Positions 7,435 through 14,857 of a DNA stretch of 34,482 bases are shown here, piece after piece (position 1 is the stretch's first letter; every line of letters starts with the position of its first letter). The notes under the pieces are model-generated. The model was not told the DNA's origin and searched no databases. It was given only the letters and a program-made list of their open reading frames with translations. Source of the DNA: an uncultured bacterium (GTDB lineage Bacteria; Cyanobacteriota; Vampirovibrionia; Gastranaerophilales; Gastranaerophilaceae); contig URPS01000023.1 of the NCBI GenBank assembly GCA_900549855.1, forward strand, positions 1 through 34,482, read 5' to 3'. A program made the position numbers and the translations under genes.

Positions 7435-8436
7435 ATGCAAAAAGGACAAATTTTTAAAATCCATTCTGATTTTTATTATGTGCATTCTGATAATGGGACT
7501 TATGAGTGTAAAATTCGTGAAGTTTTAAAGAAACAGAAGCAAAAAATTTTTGTAGGGGATTTTGTGGAATTTGAGGATGGTGCAATAGAAAAAATTTTGT
7601 CACGCAAAAATTACATCACTCGTCCGACTGTAGCAAATATCGATAGAGTAATTATAATTTCTGCAGTCAAAGAGCCGGAATTAAATTTTACTCAACTTAA
7701 TAGGTATATTTCTTTTGCTAAGTATCATGGGCTGGATGCAGTTTTATGTTTTAACAAAAATGATTTATCTGAAGATGATAAAATGATAGAAAAAGTTTTT
7801 TCAATTTATCAACCACTAGGATATGATATTCTATTTACTTCTGCGCTCGAAGGGTATGGAATTGAAGATTTTAAAGAACTTTTGAAGGGTAGAACTTCTG
7901 TTCTTTGCGGTTCTTCCGGTGCCGGAAAATCAAGCTTAATAAATGCAATTTGTCCGAATTTAAATTTAAGAACAAAAGAGGTTAGTGATAAAACTCAAAG
8001 AGGAACGCATACAACAAGACATTGTGAAATAATATCTGTAGATGAAGATTCTAGAATTGTTGACACACCTGGGTTTAGTCATTTGAAATTTGATTTTTTG
8101 ATGCCAAATGAAGTGGATTTATTATTCCCTGAAATTTCTCAATATAAAGAATATTGTAAATTTCAAGATTGTCTACATTTGACAGAAAGCGGATGTGCTG
8201 TAAAAGAGCATTTTGATGAAATTGATGAATCCAGATATCAAGCTTATGTTGAATTTGTAGAAGAGGCAAGAGAATATAAAGAAAAAGTTAAATATCAAGG
8301 TGTTAAAACTGAAACAACTCATAAACAACAGCATAATAAGACTGCTGTAAAAATAAGTTCAAGAAAGCGTGAAAGTGCTAGAAACACACAAAAGCAAAAT
8401 ATTTATAAAGGTATAGAAGATGAAAGAATTGATTGA
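7435..8436 (+). CDS. rsgA: Small-subunit ribosome biogenesis GTPase RsgA
   Basis: A circularly permuted GTPase that helps mature the 30S subunit. 333 residues. An N-terminal OB-like fold (1-65) precedes the permuted G domain: the G4 motif NKND (107-110) comes before the P-loop GSSGAGKS (159-166), switch GTHTTRH and DTPG (200-203). The C-terminal zinc motif uses C241, C246, H248 and C254. After about residue 285 there is a basic, low-complexity tail. No ribosome binding site precedes the ATG, and a -10 element sits seven bases before it, so translation may be leaderless. The 3' end overlaps ispA by 17 nt. Confidence 0.96.
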   Translation: MQKGQIFKIHSDFYYVHSDNGTYECKIREVLKKQKQKIFVGDFVEFEDGAIEKILSRKNYITRPTVANIDRVIIISAVKEPELNFTQLNRYISFAKYHGLDAVLCFNKNDLSEDDKMIEKVFSIYQPLGYDILFTSALEGYGIEDFKELLKGRTSVLCGSSGAGKSSLINAICPNLNLRTKEVSDKTQRGTHTTRHCEIISVDEDSRIVDTPGFSHLKFDFLMPNEVDLLFPEISQYKEYCKFQDCLHLTESGCAVKEHFDEIDESRYQAYVEFVEEAREYKEKVKYQGVKTETTHKQQHNKTAVKISSRKRESARNTQKQNIYKGIEDERID

Positions 8437-9295
8437 TTTAGTAAACGAACATTTGGATGAATATTTGCAAATATCATATCCTGAGGATATTTTTAAGGCA
8501 ATGAAATATACGCTGATGCTTCCGGGGAAAAGATTACGACCGGTGATGTGTCTAGAAACTGCAAGATTATTGGGCGCTGATATTAAAAATGTGCTTCCGG
8601 CTGCTTGTGCAATAGAAATGCTCCATGTTCAAAGCCTTATTCACGATGATTTGCCTTGTATGGATAATGATGATTTTAGACGTGGCAAACCTTCTAACCA
8701 TAAGGTTTTTGGTGAAGCCAACGCTGTTCTAGCCGGAGATGCTTTGTTGACTTTTGCACCGCAGCTTATAATAGAAAAATCAAAAAATCTTTTATCAATG
8801 ACGCAAATTGTTCGAATATTGCACGAATATACTAAATTTGCAGGAGCTTATGGGCTTATTGCCGGACAAGTTGTTGATATAGAATCAGAGGGTGGGAAGT
8901 TTGTGAAATCTCCAAACGAAACATTGGATTTTATTCACTTAAATAAAACAGCGGTTCTTTTCCGTTTAGCTGTAAGAATAGGTGCAATTGCAGCCGGAGC
9001 TGATGATGAAACAATAGAAGAATTTGATAATTTTGCTAAAAAATTCGGCTTAGCATTCCAAATTTATGATGATATTATGGATGAAGTTTCTTCTTTTGAA
9101 GAATTAGGTAAAACTGTTGGTAAAGATAAAAACAGCGGAAAGCTTACGTACGTTTCATTGTACGGGCTTGAAGAGGCTGAAAATAAATTCAATTACCTGA
9201 TTAAGGAATGTTATGTTATAATAGAAAAGTATCATTCACAAATCTTTGAAGAGATACTTGGAAAATTAAAAAACAGAATCGGGAGTATTAAATGA
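8420..9295 (+). CDS. ispA: Polyprenyl (farnesyl/geranylgeranyl) diphosphate synthase
   Basis: Head-to-tail prenyl transferase condensing isopentenyl diphosphate onto allylic diphosphates for isoprenoid lipids. 291 residues. GKRLRP at 36-41, first aspartate-rich motif DDLPCMD (76-82), K186-T187, and second motif YDDIMD (216-221). The chain-length-setting region before DDxxD (EMLHVQSLIH) fits short-chain IspA-type enzymes, but C15 versus C20 product cannot be decided by eye. It overlaps rsgA by 17 nt and ends in an ATGA overlap with the next gene, implying translational coupling along a three-gene operon. Confidence 0.94.
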   Translation: MKELIDLVNEHLDEYLQISYPEDIFKAMKYTLMLPGKRLRPVMCLETARLLGADIKNVLPAACAIEMLHVQSLIHDDLPCMDNDDFRRGKPSNHKVFGEANAVLAGDALLTFAPQLIIEKSKNLLSMTQIVRILHEYTKFAGAYGLIAGQVVDIESEGGKFVKSPNETLDFIHLNKTAVLFRLAVRIGAIAAGADDETIEEFDNFAKKFGLAFQIYDDIMDEVSSFEELGKTVGKDKNSGKLTYVSLYGLEEAENKFNYLIKECYVIIEKYHSQIFEEILGKLKNRIGSIK

Positions 9296-9756
9296 GTTTA
9301 GGACAAATTTACGGTACGGGTTATGAGGTAATTTTAGTTGCGTTTTCAGGAATTGTGACTGCGCAGATTATTAAGTTCTTGCTCCATTTAATAATTAAAA
9401 GAAGTATGGATTTAAGACTTTTTACCACTACCGGAGGTATGCCGAGCTCTCATTCTGCGGGTGTTATGGGATTGTCAACGGCAGTAGGTTTGATAAAAGG
9501 CTTTGATTCTATTGAATTTGCTATTGCTCTGGGGTACGCATTTATTGTTATGTATGATGCAGCAGGTGTAAGACGTGCTGCTGGAAAACAGGCTGCATGC
9601 TTAAACAAAATTATTATGGACTTGTATAATCAAGATTTACAAGAAGCTGGCGGAAAATTAAAAGAACTGCTCGGTCATACTCCTATGCAAGTTTTTGCCG
9701 GTGCAATTTACGGTATTGCTTATGCATTTTTGATGCACTATCATATTCTGCATTAA
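9292..9756 (+). CDS. Divergent PAP2 family membrane protein (DivPAP, DUF212)
   Basis: 154 residues with the family signature GGMPSSHSAGV (48-58), YDAAGVRRAAGKQA (88-101) and GHTPMQVFAG (128-137). Hydrophobic segments lie at about 13-35, 56-69, 76-88 and 133-150, so it is an integral membrane protein. The SxSHS core resembles acid-phosphatase-type lipid phosphatases. A function on prenyl or other lipid phosphates would suit its ATGA coupling to the prenyl diphosphate synthase, but the family's substrate is not established. Last gene of the rsgA operon. Confidence 0.92.
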   Translation: MSLGQIYGTGYEVILVAFSGIVTAQIIKFLLHLIIKRSMDLRLFTTTGGMPSSHSAGVMGLSTAVGLIKGFDSIEFAIALGYAFIVMYDAAGVRRAAGKQAACLNKIIMDLYNQDLQEAGGKLKELLGHTPMQVFAGAIYGIAYAFLMHYHILH

Positions 9757-9842
9757 GAAAACTTGTTTACTTTCTATTTTTAATTTTTTATCAATCGTTG
9801 TTAATTTTTGTAACACAAAATTGTTGCAAAACTTTTCCGCTC

Positions 9843-9871
9843 TTGCATTTAAACTGCTTTTATATTACAAT
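9843..9871 (+). promoter_or_regulatory. Predicted promoter of the rpsE-secY operon
   Basis: TTGCAT (9843-9848), 17-nt spacer, TACAAT (9866-9871). It would start RNA near 9878 and leave a leader of about 130 nt before rpsE, long enough for a regulatory structure, although I see only weak pairing in it. Confidence 0.55.
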
Positions 9872-10007
9872 TTTTTTGTCAGAAAACAACCCACATTTGA
9901 ATATACCGTAAATGCCTGAAATATGGTGTTTTTAGTTTTGGATATTTGAGTGTTTATAAGATTAAAAAATAATAATTCGTAAAACATTTAAGAAAGGTAT
10001 TATTAAC

Positions 10008-10628
10008 ATGACAGAAGAAATCAAACAAGTTGAAGAATCAACAGAAGTTACAGCTGAAGTTGCAGCTCCAGAAGCAAGCGAAGCTGAAGCTCCTGCAAAA
10101 AGACAACGTAACAGAAAGAAAAGAGTAGAAACTCAAGAAGTTAAACCTGAATCAGAATGGAAAGAACAAGTTGTTCAAATCCGTCGTGTAACAAAGGTTG
10201 TAAAAGGTGGTAAAAAACTAAGCTTCAGAGCTATCGTTATTGTTGGTAACCAAAAAGGACAAGTTGGTGTTGGTTGTGCTAAGGCATCAGAAGTTATCAT
10301 CGCTATTCAGAAGGCAATTGCTGATGGTAGAAAAAATCTTATCACAGTGCCTATTTTCAAAACTACAATTCCTCACCCAATCACAGGTAAATCAGGTGCA
10401 GGTGCTGTAATGCTAAGACCTGCTTCACAAGGTACTGGTATTATTGCTGGTGGTGCTGTTCGTTCAGTATTGGAACTTGCTGGTATTGAAAATATTCTTT
10501 CAAAATCATTAGGCTCAAAATCACCTCTTAACGCAGCTAACGCTACATTGGATGCTCTTCAATCATTAAGACCATTTGCAGATGTTGCTAAAAAACGTGG
10601 TTTGACAATGGCTGAATTATTAAACTAG
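10008..10628 (+). CDS. rpsE: 30S ribosomal protein S5
   Basis: 206 residues. The S5 double-stranded-RNA-binding domain starts near WKEQVVQIRRVTKVVKGGK (about 49-67) and is followed by GNQKGQVGVGCAKA and the C-terminal domain with GAGAVMLRPASQGTGIIAGG. The first 45 or so residues are a Glu/Ala-rich extension ending in a basic patch (KRQRNRKKR) absent from the usual 165-residue S5. The ATG has AGAAAGG upstream. First gene of a four-gene group that normally sits inside the spc operon after rplR. Confidence 0.98.
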   Translation: MTEEIKQVEESTEVTAEVAAPEASEAEAPAKRQRNRKKRVETQEVKPESEWKEQVVQIRRVTKVVKGGKKLSFRAIVIVGNQKGQVGVGCAKASEVIIAIQKAIADGRKNLITVPIFKTTIPHPITGKSGAGAVMLRPASQGTGIIAGGAVRSVLELAGIENILSKSLGSKSPLNAANATLDALQSLRPFADVAKKRGLTMAELLN

Positions 10629-10684
10629 TAGGCTATTTAAATTTAGATTTAAAATAGAATAATAGTTTTAGAATGTAGAACATG

Positions 10685-10736
10685 GCGTGGGAAAGCGTTT
10701 TTATAAATAAAAAATCTTAAGTAAGCGTTCCCACCG
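10685..10736 (+). other. Intercistronic stem-loop, rpsE-rpmD
   Basis: GTGGGAA (10687-10693) pairs perfectly with TTCCCAC (10728-10734); AGCGTT/AAGCG runs are also present inside. It is G+C-rich within an A+T-rich 138-nt gap. No coding frame. Possibly a processing or mRNA-stability element; function unknown. Confidence 0.5.
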
Positions 10737-10766
10737 ATAAAAAATAATATTAAAAAGGAAAAAACA

Positions 10767-10946
10767 ATGGCTAAACAAATAAAAATCAAACTTGTAAAAA
10801 GTTTAATCGGATGCTCAGAAGCACAACGCAGAGTAGCTCAGGCATTAGGCTTGAAAAAAACTGACCAAGTAGTTGAACACCAAGACAGTGCAACTATCAT
10901 GGGTATGGTTAACAAAATTTCACATTTAGTAGAAGTGGTTGAATAA
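10767..10946 (+). CDS. rpmD: 50S ribosomal protein L30
   Basis: 59 residues beginning MAKQIKIKLVKSLIGCSE, then QRRVAQALGLKKTDQVV and a C-terminus ending VNKISHLVEVVE, the typical L30 shape and length. AAAAAGGAA lies just upstream of the ATG. It is short enough to be missed by length-based gene calling. It lies in the conserved rpsE-rpmD-rplO order. Confidence 0.95.
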   Translation: MAKQIKIKLVKSLIGCSEAQRRVAQALGLKKTDQVVEHQDSATIMGMVNKISHLVEVVE

Positions 10947-10952
10947 AAGACA

Positions 10953-11046
10953 TTAAGTCGTTAAGTCGTTAAGACGCTAAGTTCGTAAAAAATATTTTAA
11001 ATGAACTTAAAAGCTTAAAGACTTAAAGACCTAAAGACTTTTTTGT
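10953..11046 (+). repeat. Iterated TTAAGTCG repeats forming a long hairpin, rpmD-rplO gap
   Basis: The left arm repeats TTAAGTCG-like units (10953-10984). The right arm repeats CTTAAAGA-like units (11003-11038) and is roughly its reverse complement. TAAGTTC pairs with GAACTTA at the tip, and a T run follows. It could act as a terminator or pausing structure inside the operon. Confidence 0.6.
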
Positions 11047-11076
11047 ATTTTAGAATTAACAAAGAGGACATAAAAA

Positions 11077-11526
11077 ATGACAAATATAACATTAGAAGAT
11101 TTAAGACCAGCTGAAGGTGCAACTGGTAAATCAAAAAGAGTAGGTAGAGGTCGTTCATCAGGACACGGTAAAACTTCTTGTCGTGGTCATAACGGTGAAG
11201 GACAACGTTCTGGCAGAACTTCAAAAAGAGGTTTTGAAGGTGGTCAAATGCCAGGTTACAGAAGATTACCTAAATTAAAAGGCTTCCAAATCATTAATCA
11301 AAGAAATTATGCTCAAATTAATGTTGGCAGACTTAATGATTTAGAAATCTCTGAAATTTCATTAGAATCATTAAAAGAAATTAGAAAAGCTCACCCTTCT
11401 TGCGACGGTTTAAGAATTTTAGGTGGCGGAGAAATCAAGAAAGCTATTACTGTAAAAGCTAACTATGTAACTCCATCAGCAAAAGAAAAAATTGAAGCAG
11501 CAGGCGGAAAGGTTGAATTAGTATAA
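11077..11526 (+). CDS. rplO: 50S ribosomal protein L15
   Basis: 149 residues, standard size. N-terminal basic, glycine-rich extension (KRVGRGRSSGHGKTSCRGHNG, roughly 20-40), then FEGGQMPGYRRLPKLKGF and a C-terminal globular part ending VTPSAKEKIEAAGGKVELV. AGAGGA precedes the ATG. The stop overlaps the secY start by one base, so the two are translationally coupled as in most bacteria. Confidence 0.98.
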   Translation: MTNITLEDLRPAEGATGKSKRVGRGRSSGHGKTSCRGHNGEGQRSGRTSKRGFEGGQMPGYRRLPKLKGFQIINQRNYAQINVGRLNDLEISEISLESLKEIRKAHPSCDGLRILGGGEIKKAITVKANYVTPSAKEKIEAAGGKVELV

Positions 11527-12875
11527 TGGCAGGAATGACATCAGGCGGAATGAGAATGCCTACTACGGCAGATTTAATGTCAATGTGGAACGCATCAGGC
11601 TTGAAAGAAAAATTAATTTTTACTTTTGTTATGCTTGTATTGTTCCGTTTTGGAATTCATTTGCCAGTATTTGGTATCAACAATGAAATCTTTGCAAGAA
11701 TTGCTTCTGGAAACAATATCCTAGGATTTTTGGATTTGTTTTCAGGTGGTGCTTTAGGAAAGGTTTCTATATTTGCACTTGGTATTGGACCATACATCAC
11801 TTCATCAATTATTATGCAGTTGATGGCTGTAATTATTCCGGCTTTGGAAAAATTACAGAAAGAAGATGGTGAAGCCGGCAGACGTAAGTTATCTCAATAT
11901 ACAAGATTATTTACGGTTGTTTTAGCTTTGTTCCAAGGTATAATCTTTATGGGATACTTGGCACATCTTCCTGGTTCAATAGCTCCTGGACTAAACCATG
12001 CAATGTTTTACATATCTTCTGTAATAACACTTACAGCAGGTTCTGTATTAGTAATGTGGATGTCAGAATTGATTACTGAAAAAGGTATTGGGAACGGTGG
12101 TTCTTTGATAATCTTTGTCGGTATTTTATCAGGCATTCCGCTTTATTCATCAAGAACAGCGCAAATGGTTGCAAATGATTCTGCAAAAATGTGGGGATTG
12201 ATATTATTACTTGCGATATTCTTTGTTACTATGATTTTTATCGTAATAATGCAAGAAGCTATTAGAAAAGTAATTATTGTTAATCCAAAAAGACAAGTCG
12301 GTAATAAGGTTTACGGTGGTGTTAATACATTTATTCCGTTCAAACTTAATCCGGGTGGTGTAATGCCAATCATTTTTGCGGTAGCAATTTTGTTATTCCC
12401 ATCTACAGTATTGAGTCTTGTAGGACAAGCAAATTTGCCTGCGGGTTGGGTTCAAGATGTTGTGCTTGTTTTGAATAAAATTTTCAATCCAAGCGGAGCA
12501 ACTTATTATTTGGTATATTTCTTGATGATTGTTGCGTTAACTTTCTTCTACGCATCAATTATGCCAAATATGCAACCGAAAGAAATTGCTGATAATCTTA
12601 AAAAATATGGTTCATCAATTCCTGGGGTAAAACCGGGTAGACCAACTGCGGAAGCATTGGATAAGATTTTGACTAAGACAACATTTATTGGTGCTCTTGG
12701 TTTGGGTGTTATTGCTCTTGTTCCTGCATTTGCAAGTTATTTGACTGGTATCACTACTCTTCAAGGTATCGGTGCTACTTCATTAATCATTATGGTTGGT
12801 GTTGCTCTTGATTTGATAAACCAAATAAGAACGCATTTGCTAGCAAGAAATTATGAAACATTCTTGAAAGATTAA
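11526..12875 (+). CDS. secY: Protein translocase channel subunit SecY
   Basis: 449 residues, the core of the Sec export and insertion channel in the cytoplasmic membrane. Ten hydrophobic segments can be traced. Family marks: LVLFRFGIHLPVFGIN in the first transmembrane region, the plug-region FSGGALGKVSIFALGIGPYI, VIIVNPKRQVG in a cytosolic loop, and GRPTAEAL near the C-terminal loop. It ends the operon. The usual next genes (adk, map, infA, rpmJ) are missing; a strong terminator follows about 20 nt downstream. Confidence 0.98.
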   Translation: MAGMTSGGMRMPTTADLMSMWNASGLKEKLIFTFVMLVLFRFGIHLPVFGINNEIFARIASGNNILGFLDLFSGGALGKVSIFALGIGPYITSSIIMQLMAVIIPALEKLQKEDGEAGRRKLSQYTRLFTVVLALFQGIIFMGYLAHLPGSIAPGLNHAMFYISSVITLTAGSVLVMWMSELITEKGIGNGGSLIIFVGILSGIPLYSSRTAQMVANDSAKMWGLILLLAIFFVTMIFIVIMQEAIRKVIIVNPKRQVGNKVYGGVNTFIPFKLNPGGVMPIIFAVAILLFPSTVLSLVGQANLPAGWVQDVVLVLNKIFNPSGATYYLVYFLMIVALTFFYASIMPNMQPKEIADNLKKYGSSIPGVKPGRPTAEALDKILTKTTFIGALGLGVIALVPAFASYLTGITTLQGIGATSLIIMVGVALDLINQIRTHLLARNYETFLKD

Positions 12876-12893
12876 TTAAATAATAAAAAATAA

Positions 12894-12922
12894 GGAGAGG
12901 ACACGAAAGTGTCCTCTTTTTT
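12894..12922 (+). terminator. Terminator after secY
   Basis: GAGGACAC-GAAA-GTGTCCTC followed by six T: an 8-bp perfect stem closed by a GNRA tetraloop. Confidence 0.93.
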
Positions 12923-12960
12923 ATGTTTAAGTTTTGTAACAAAGAATTCTTTGTTTGAAA

Positions 12961-13080
12961 TTGATGATAAATAAATGTTTTTATATATACATAGAGAGTA
13001 TAAAAGACATTAACAAAAGTTAGAAAATACGAGAGAGAGAAAGAGAAATTAAAAATCCCTTCTTCTAAGAAGGGACTTTT
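12961..13080 (+). other. Possible orphan transcription unit between secY and aroQ
   Basis: TTGATG (12961-12966) and TATATA (12984-12989) at 17-nt spacing could start an A/G-rich RNA of about 85 nt ending at the hairpin 13056-13075. No open frame. The promoter region resembles the sequence before the wall hydrolase (ATTGATGATAAATAA, about 3198-3212). Weak evidence; may be plain A+T-rich spacer. Confidence 0.2.
13051..13080 (-). terminator. Terminator of aroQ (usable in both directions)
   Basis: TCCCTTCTT-CT-AAGAAGGGA (13056-13075), with an A run on the left that reads as T on the minus strand and CTTTTTA on the right. It lies 15 nt past the aroQ stop. Confidence 0.8.
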
Positions 13081-13089
13081 TATTAAAAA

Positions 13090-13527
13090 TTAAGCTTGCT
13101 TTAGATAATTTATCAGCCCTTCTAATGCAAGCGTGTAACTTTGTTCCTTGAAACCTACGACTTGACCGATGCAAACAGCAGATAAGAATGAATTATGACG
13201 AAATTCTTCACGAGCGTGAATATTTGTCATATGAACTTCAACAGTCGGAATGCTTACTGCAGCGATAGCATCTCTAATTACAACGCTTGTGTGAGTATAA
13301 CCGCCGGCATTTATAAGAATTCCATCATAAATGTTTTTTGCCGCTTGGATTTTGTCGACAATGTTGCCTTCGTGGTTATCTTGAAAGACATCGACATCAG
13401 CTCCAAGTTCTTTGCCATGTGCGATAATTGAGTTTTCAATGTCTTTTAGGGTTGTTGAACCGTATTTTTCCGGTTCTCTAGTACCAAGCATATTTAAGTT
13501 TGCACCATTGATAAGTAAAATTTTCAT
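13090..13527 (-). CDS. aroQ: 3-dehydroquinate dehydratase, type II
   Basis: Third step of the shikimate pathway toward aromatic amino acids. 145 residues, the type II size. Near the N-terminus ILLINGANLNMLGTREPEKYG (split here as family marks LINGANLN, LGTREP and the catalytic Tyr), then FQDNHEG (about 50-56), INAGGYTHTSVVIRDA (about 72-87), VEVHMTNIHAREEFRHNS, and a C-terminal region ending LINYLKQA. The start at 13527 has GGTGA six bases upstream; the 13539 alternative adds four unlikely residues. Monocistronic, with its own terminator. Confidence 0.96.
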   Translation of the reverse strand: MKILLINGANLNMLGTREPEKYGSTTLKDIENSIIAHGKELGADVDVFQDNHEGNIVDKIQAAKNIYDGILINAGGYTHTSVVIRDAIAAVSIPTVEVHMTNIHAREEFRHNSFLSAVCIGQVVGFKEQSYTLALEGLINYLKQA

Positions 13528-13651
13528 AATAATCACCATGTATTTTAGTAAAGTTCGTAGAAGTTTTTTATGTGAGGGGCAATTCCCTTTAACATATTCA
13601 CTTATATTAATATTTAGTATACAATAATAAAAAGAAGAATGCGAGGAAAAA

Positions 13652-13975
13652 ATGATTAATAAACGTTGGTACGACAGAGATCCTATTTTAAAAGAAGCTC
13701 TAGAATTGTTAAGATTATCTCCCGATGCAACAAAGAGTGAGGCGGCAGAATTTATGTTACAGTTACAGGAACAAGTTGCAGGAGAAGTTATAGAACACGT
13801 TTATGACATTATTAATACTTACCAAGGTAAAGGTAATCGTTGGTATGACAGTGACCCTATGATGCTTAAAGCTGTTGAGTTGTTGAGAAATGCTCCTCCA
13901 AAAGTTCAAAGAGTTGCTGCTTTGAAACTTCTTATTGCATTGGAACAGAAAAGTTTTGAAGGAGTTGAAATATAA
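13652..13975 (+). CDS. Small protein with two tandem RWYDxDP repeats, unknown function
   Basis: 107 residues made of two similar halves. Residues 4-43 (KRWYDRDPILKEALELLR...) and 62-100 (NRWYDSDPMMLKAVELLR...) share R-W-Y-D-x-D-P, then a leucine-rich helix and a second helix ending LQ/ALEQ. No signal peptide, membrane segment or cysteine. I do not recognise a named family. Only two bases separate its stop from the folE2 start, so it is probably translated together with that gene and may be connected to it. GAGG precedes the ATG. Confidence 0.85.
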   Translation: MINKRWYDRDPILKEALELLRLSPDATKSEAAEFMLQLQEQVAGEVIEHVYDIINTYQGKGNRWYDSDPMMLKAVELLRNAPPKVQRVAALKLLIALEQKSFEGVEI

Positions 13976-13977
13976 AA

Positions 13978-14769
13978 ATGAAAGATGTTCAGAATCAATC
14001 TGACACAAGAGGTGTAGAAATTCAGAAAGTAGGTATTAAAGGTATTGAAATGCCTTTGATTATTCAGAGAAAAGATGCTGAGGATATTGTTATTTATTCA
14101 TCTGCTACAGCCGGTGTGACTTTGCCAGCGCATTATAAAGGCACGCATATGTCGAGATTTGTAGAAGTTTTGAATGAATGGCGAAGTAAACATACTCTAG
14201 GTGTGGATATAAAAGGATGCGTAGAAGCAATTGTAAAAAAATTAGATGCTAAATGCGGATATTTGAAATTCGATTTTAAGTATTTTATTAATAAAAAAGC
14301 TCCGGTAACTGAGATTTCTGCACCAATGTGTTACGATTGTTCTTTTGAAGGAATTTTAGATAACTATGGTGAAGAAGATGAAGAATACAGATTCTTTTTA
14401 GGTGTAAAAGTTCCTGTAACAACACTTTGTCCTTGTTCTAAAGAAATTTCTGAATATGGAGCACATAATCAAAGAGCAATTGTTTCTGTTAAAATTACAT
14501 ATCCGGAAGATGAACATATTTGGTTGGAAGATTTGGTTAAGAGTATTGAAAATTGTGCATCTTGCGAACTTTATCCTTTATTAAAAAGAGAAGATGAAAA
14601 ATTTGTAACAGAAAAAGCTTACAATAATCCAAAATTTGTGGAAGATGTTTTGAGAGATGTTGTTTTGATGCTAAGAGATAATGATATTGTTGATTCTTTT
14701 GAGGTCGAGTGTGAGTCTTTAGAAAGTATACATAATCATTCTGCTTGGGCTTACCAAAAAGAGGATTAG
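13978..14769 (+). CDS. folE2: GTP cyclohydrolase I, type IB
   Basis: Converts GTP to dihydroneopterin triphosphate, the entry to folate (and queuosine) synthesis. 263 residues. Family marks: ATAGVTLPAHYKGTHMSRF (43-61), VPVTTLCPCSKEIS with the active-site Cys151 or its neighbour Cys153, GAHNQRA (161-167), and ESIHNHSAWA near the end. This is the metal-flexible FolE2 type, unrelated in sequence to FolE. A later folate gene, folK, is in the window at 25217-25765 on the other strand. Coupled to the upstream repeat protein. Confidence 0.97.
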   Translation: MKDVQNQSDTRGVEIQKVGIKGIEMPLIIQRKDAEDIVIYSSATAGVTLPAHYKGTHMSRFVEVLNEWRSKHTLGVDIKGCVEAIVKKLDAKCGYLKFDFKYFINKKAPVTEISAPMCYDCSFEGILDNYGEEDEEYRFFLGVKVPVTTLCPCSKEISEYGAHNQRAIVSVKITYPEDEHIWLEDLVKSIENCASCELYPLLKREDEKFVTEKAYNNPKFVEDVLRDVVLMLRDNDIVDSFEVECESLESIHNHSAWAYQKED

Positions 14770-14806
14770 ATGGCTATTAAATTAAAATAAAATATATAAC
14801 AAATTC

Positions 14807-14835
14807 TTGTAATTATGTTGTTATAGGAATATAAT
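14807..14835 (+). promoter_or_regulatory. Predicted promoter for the GH10-like gene
   Basis: TTGTAA (14807-14812), 17-nt spacer and a perfect TATAAT (14830-14835). The in-frame ATG at 14834 overlaps the -10 box, so the second ATG at 14858 is the better start. Confidence 0.65.
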
Positions 14836-14857
14836 GTGTACGAGAGGATATTTGGGG

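Noticed and set aside
10953..11046. CRISPR array
   Set aside because: Repeats are 8-9 nt, adjacent and arranged as an inverted pair; no spacers or cas genes.
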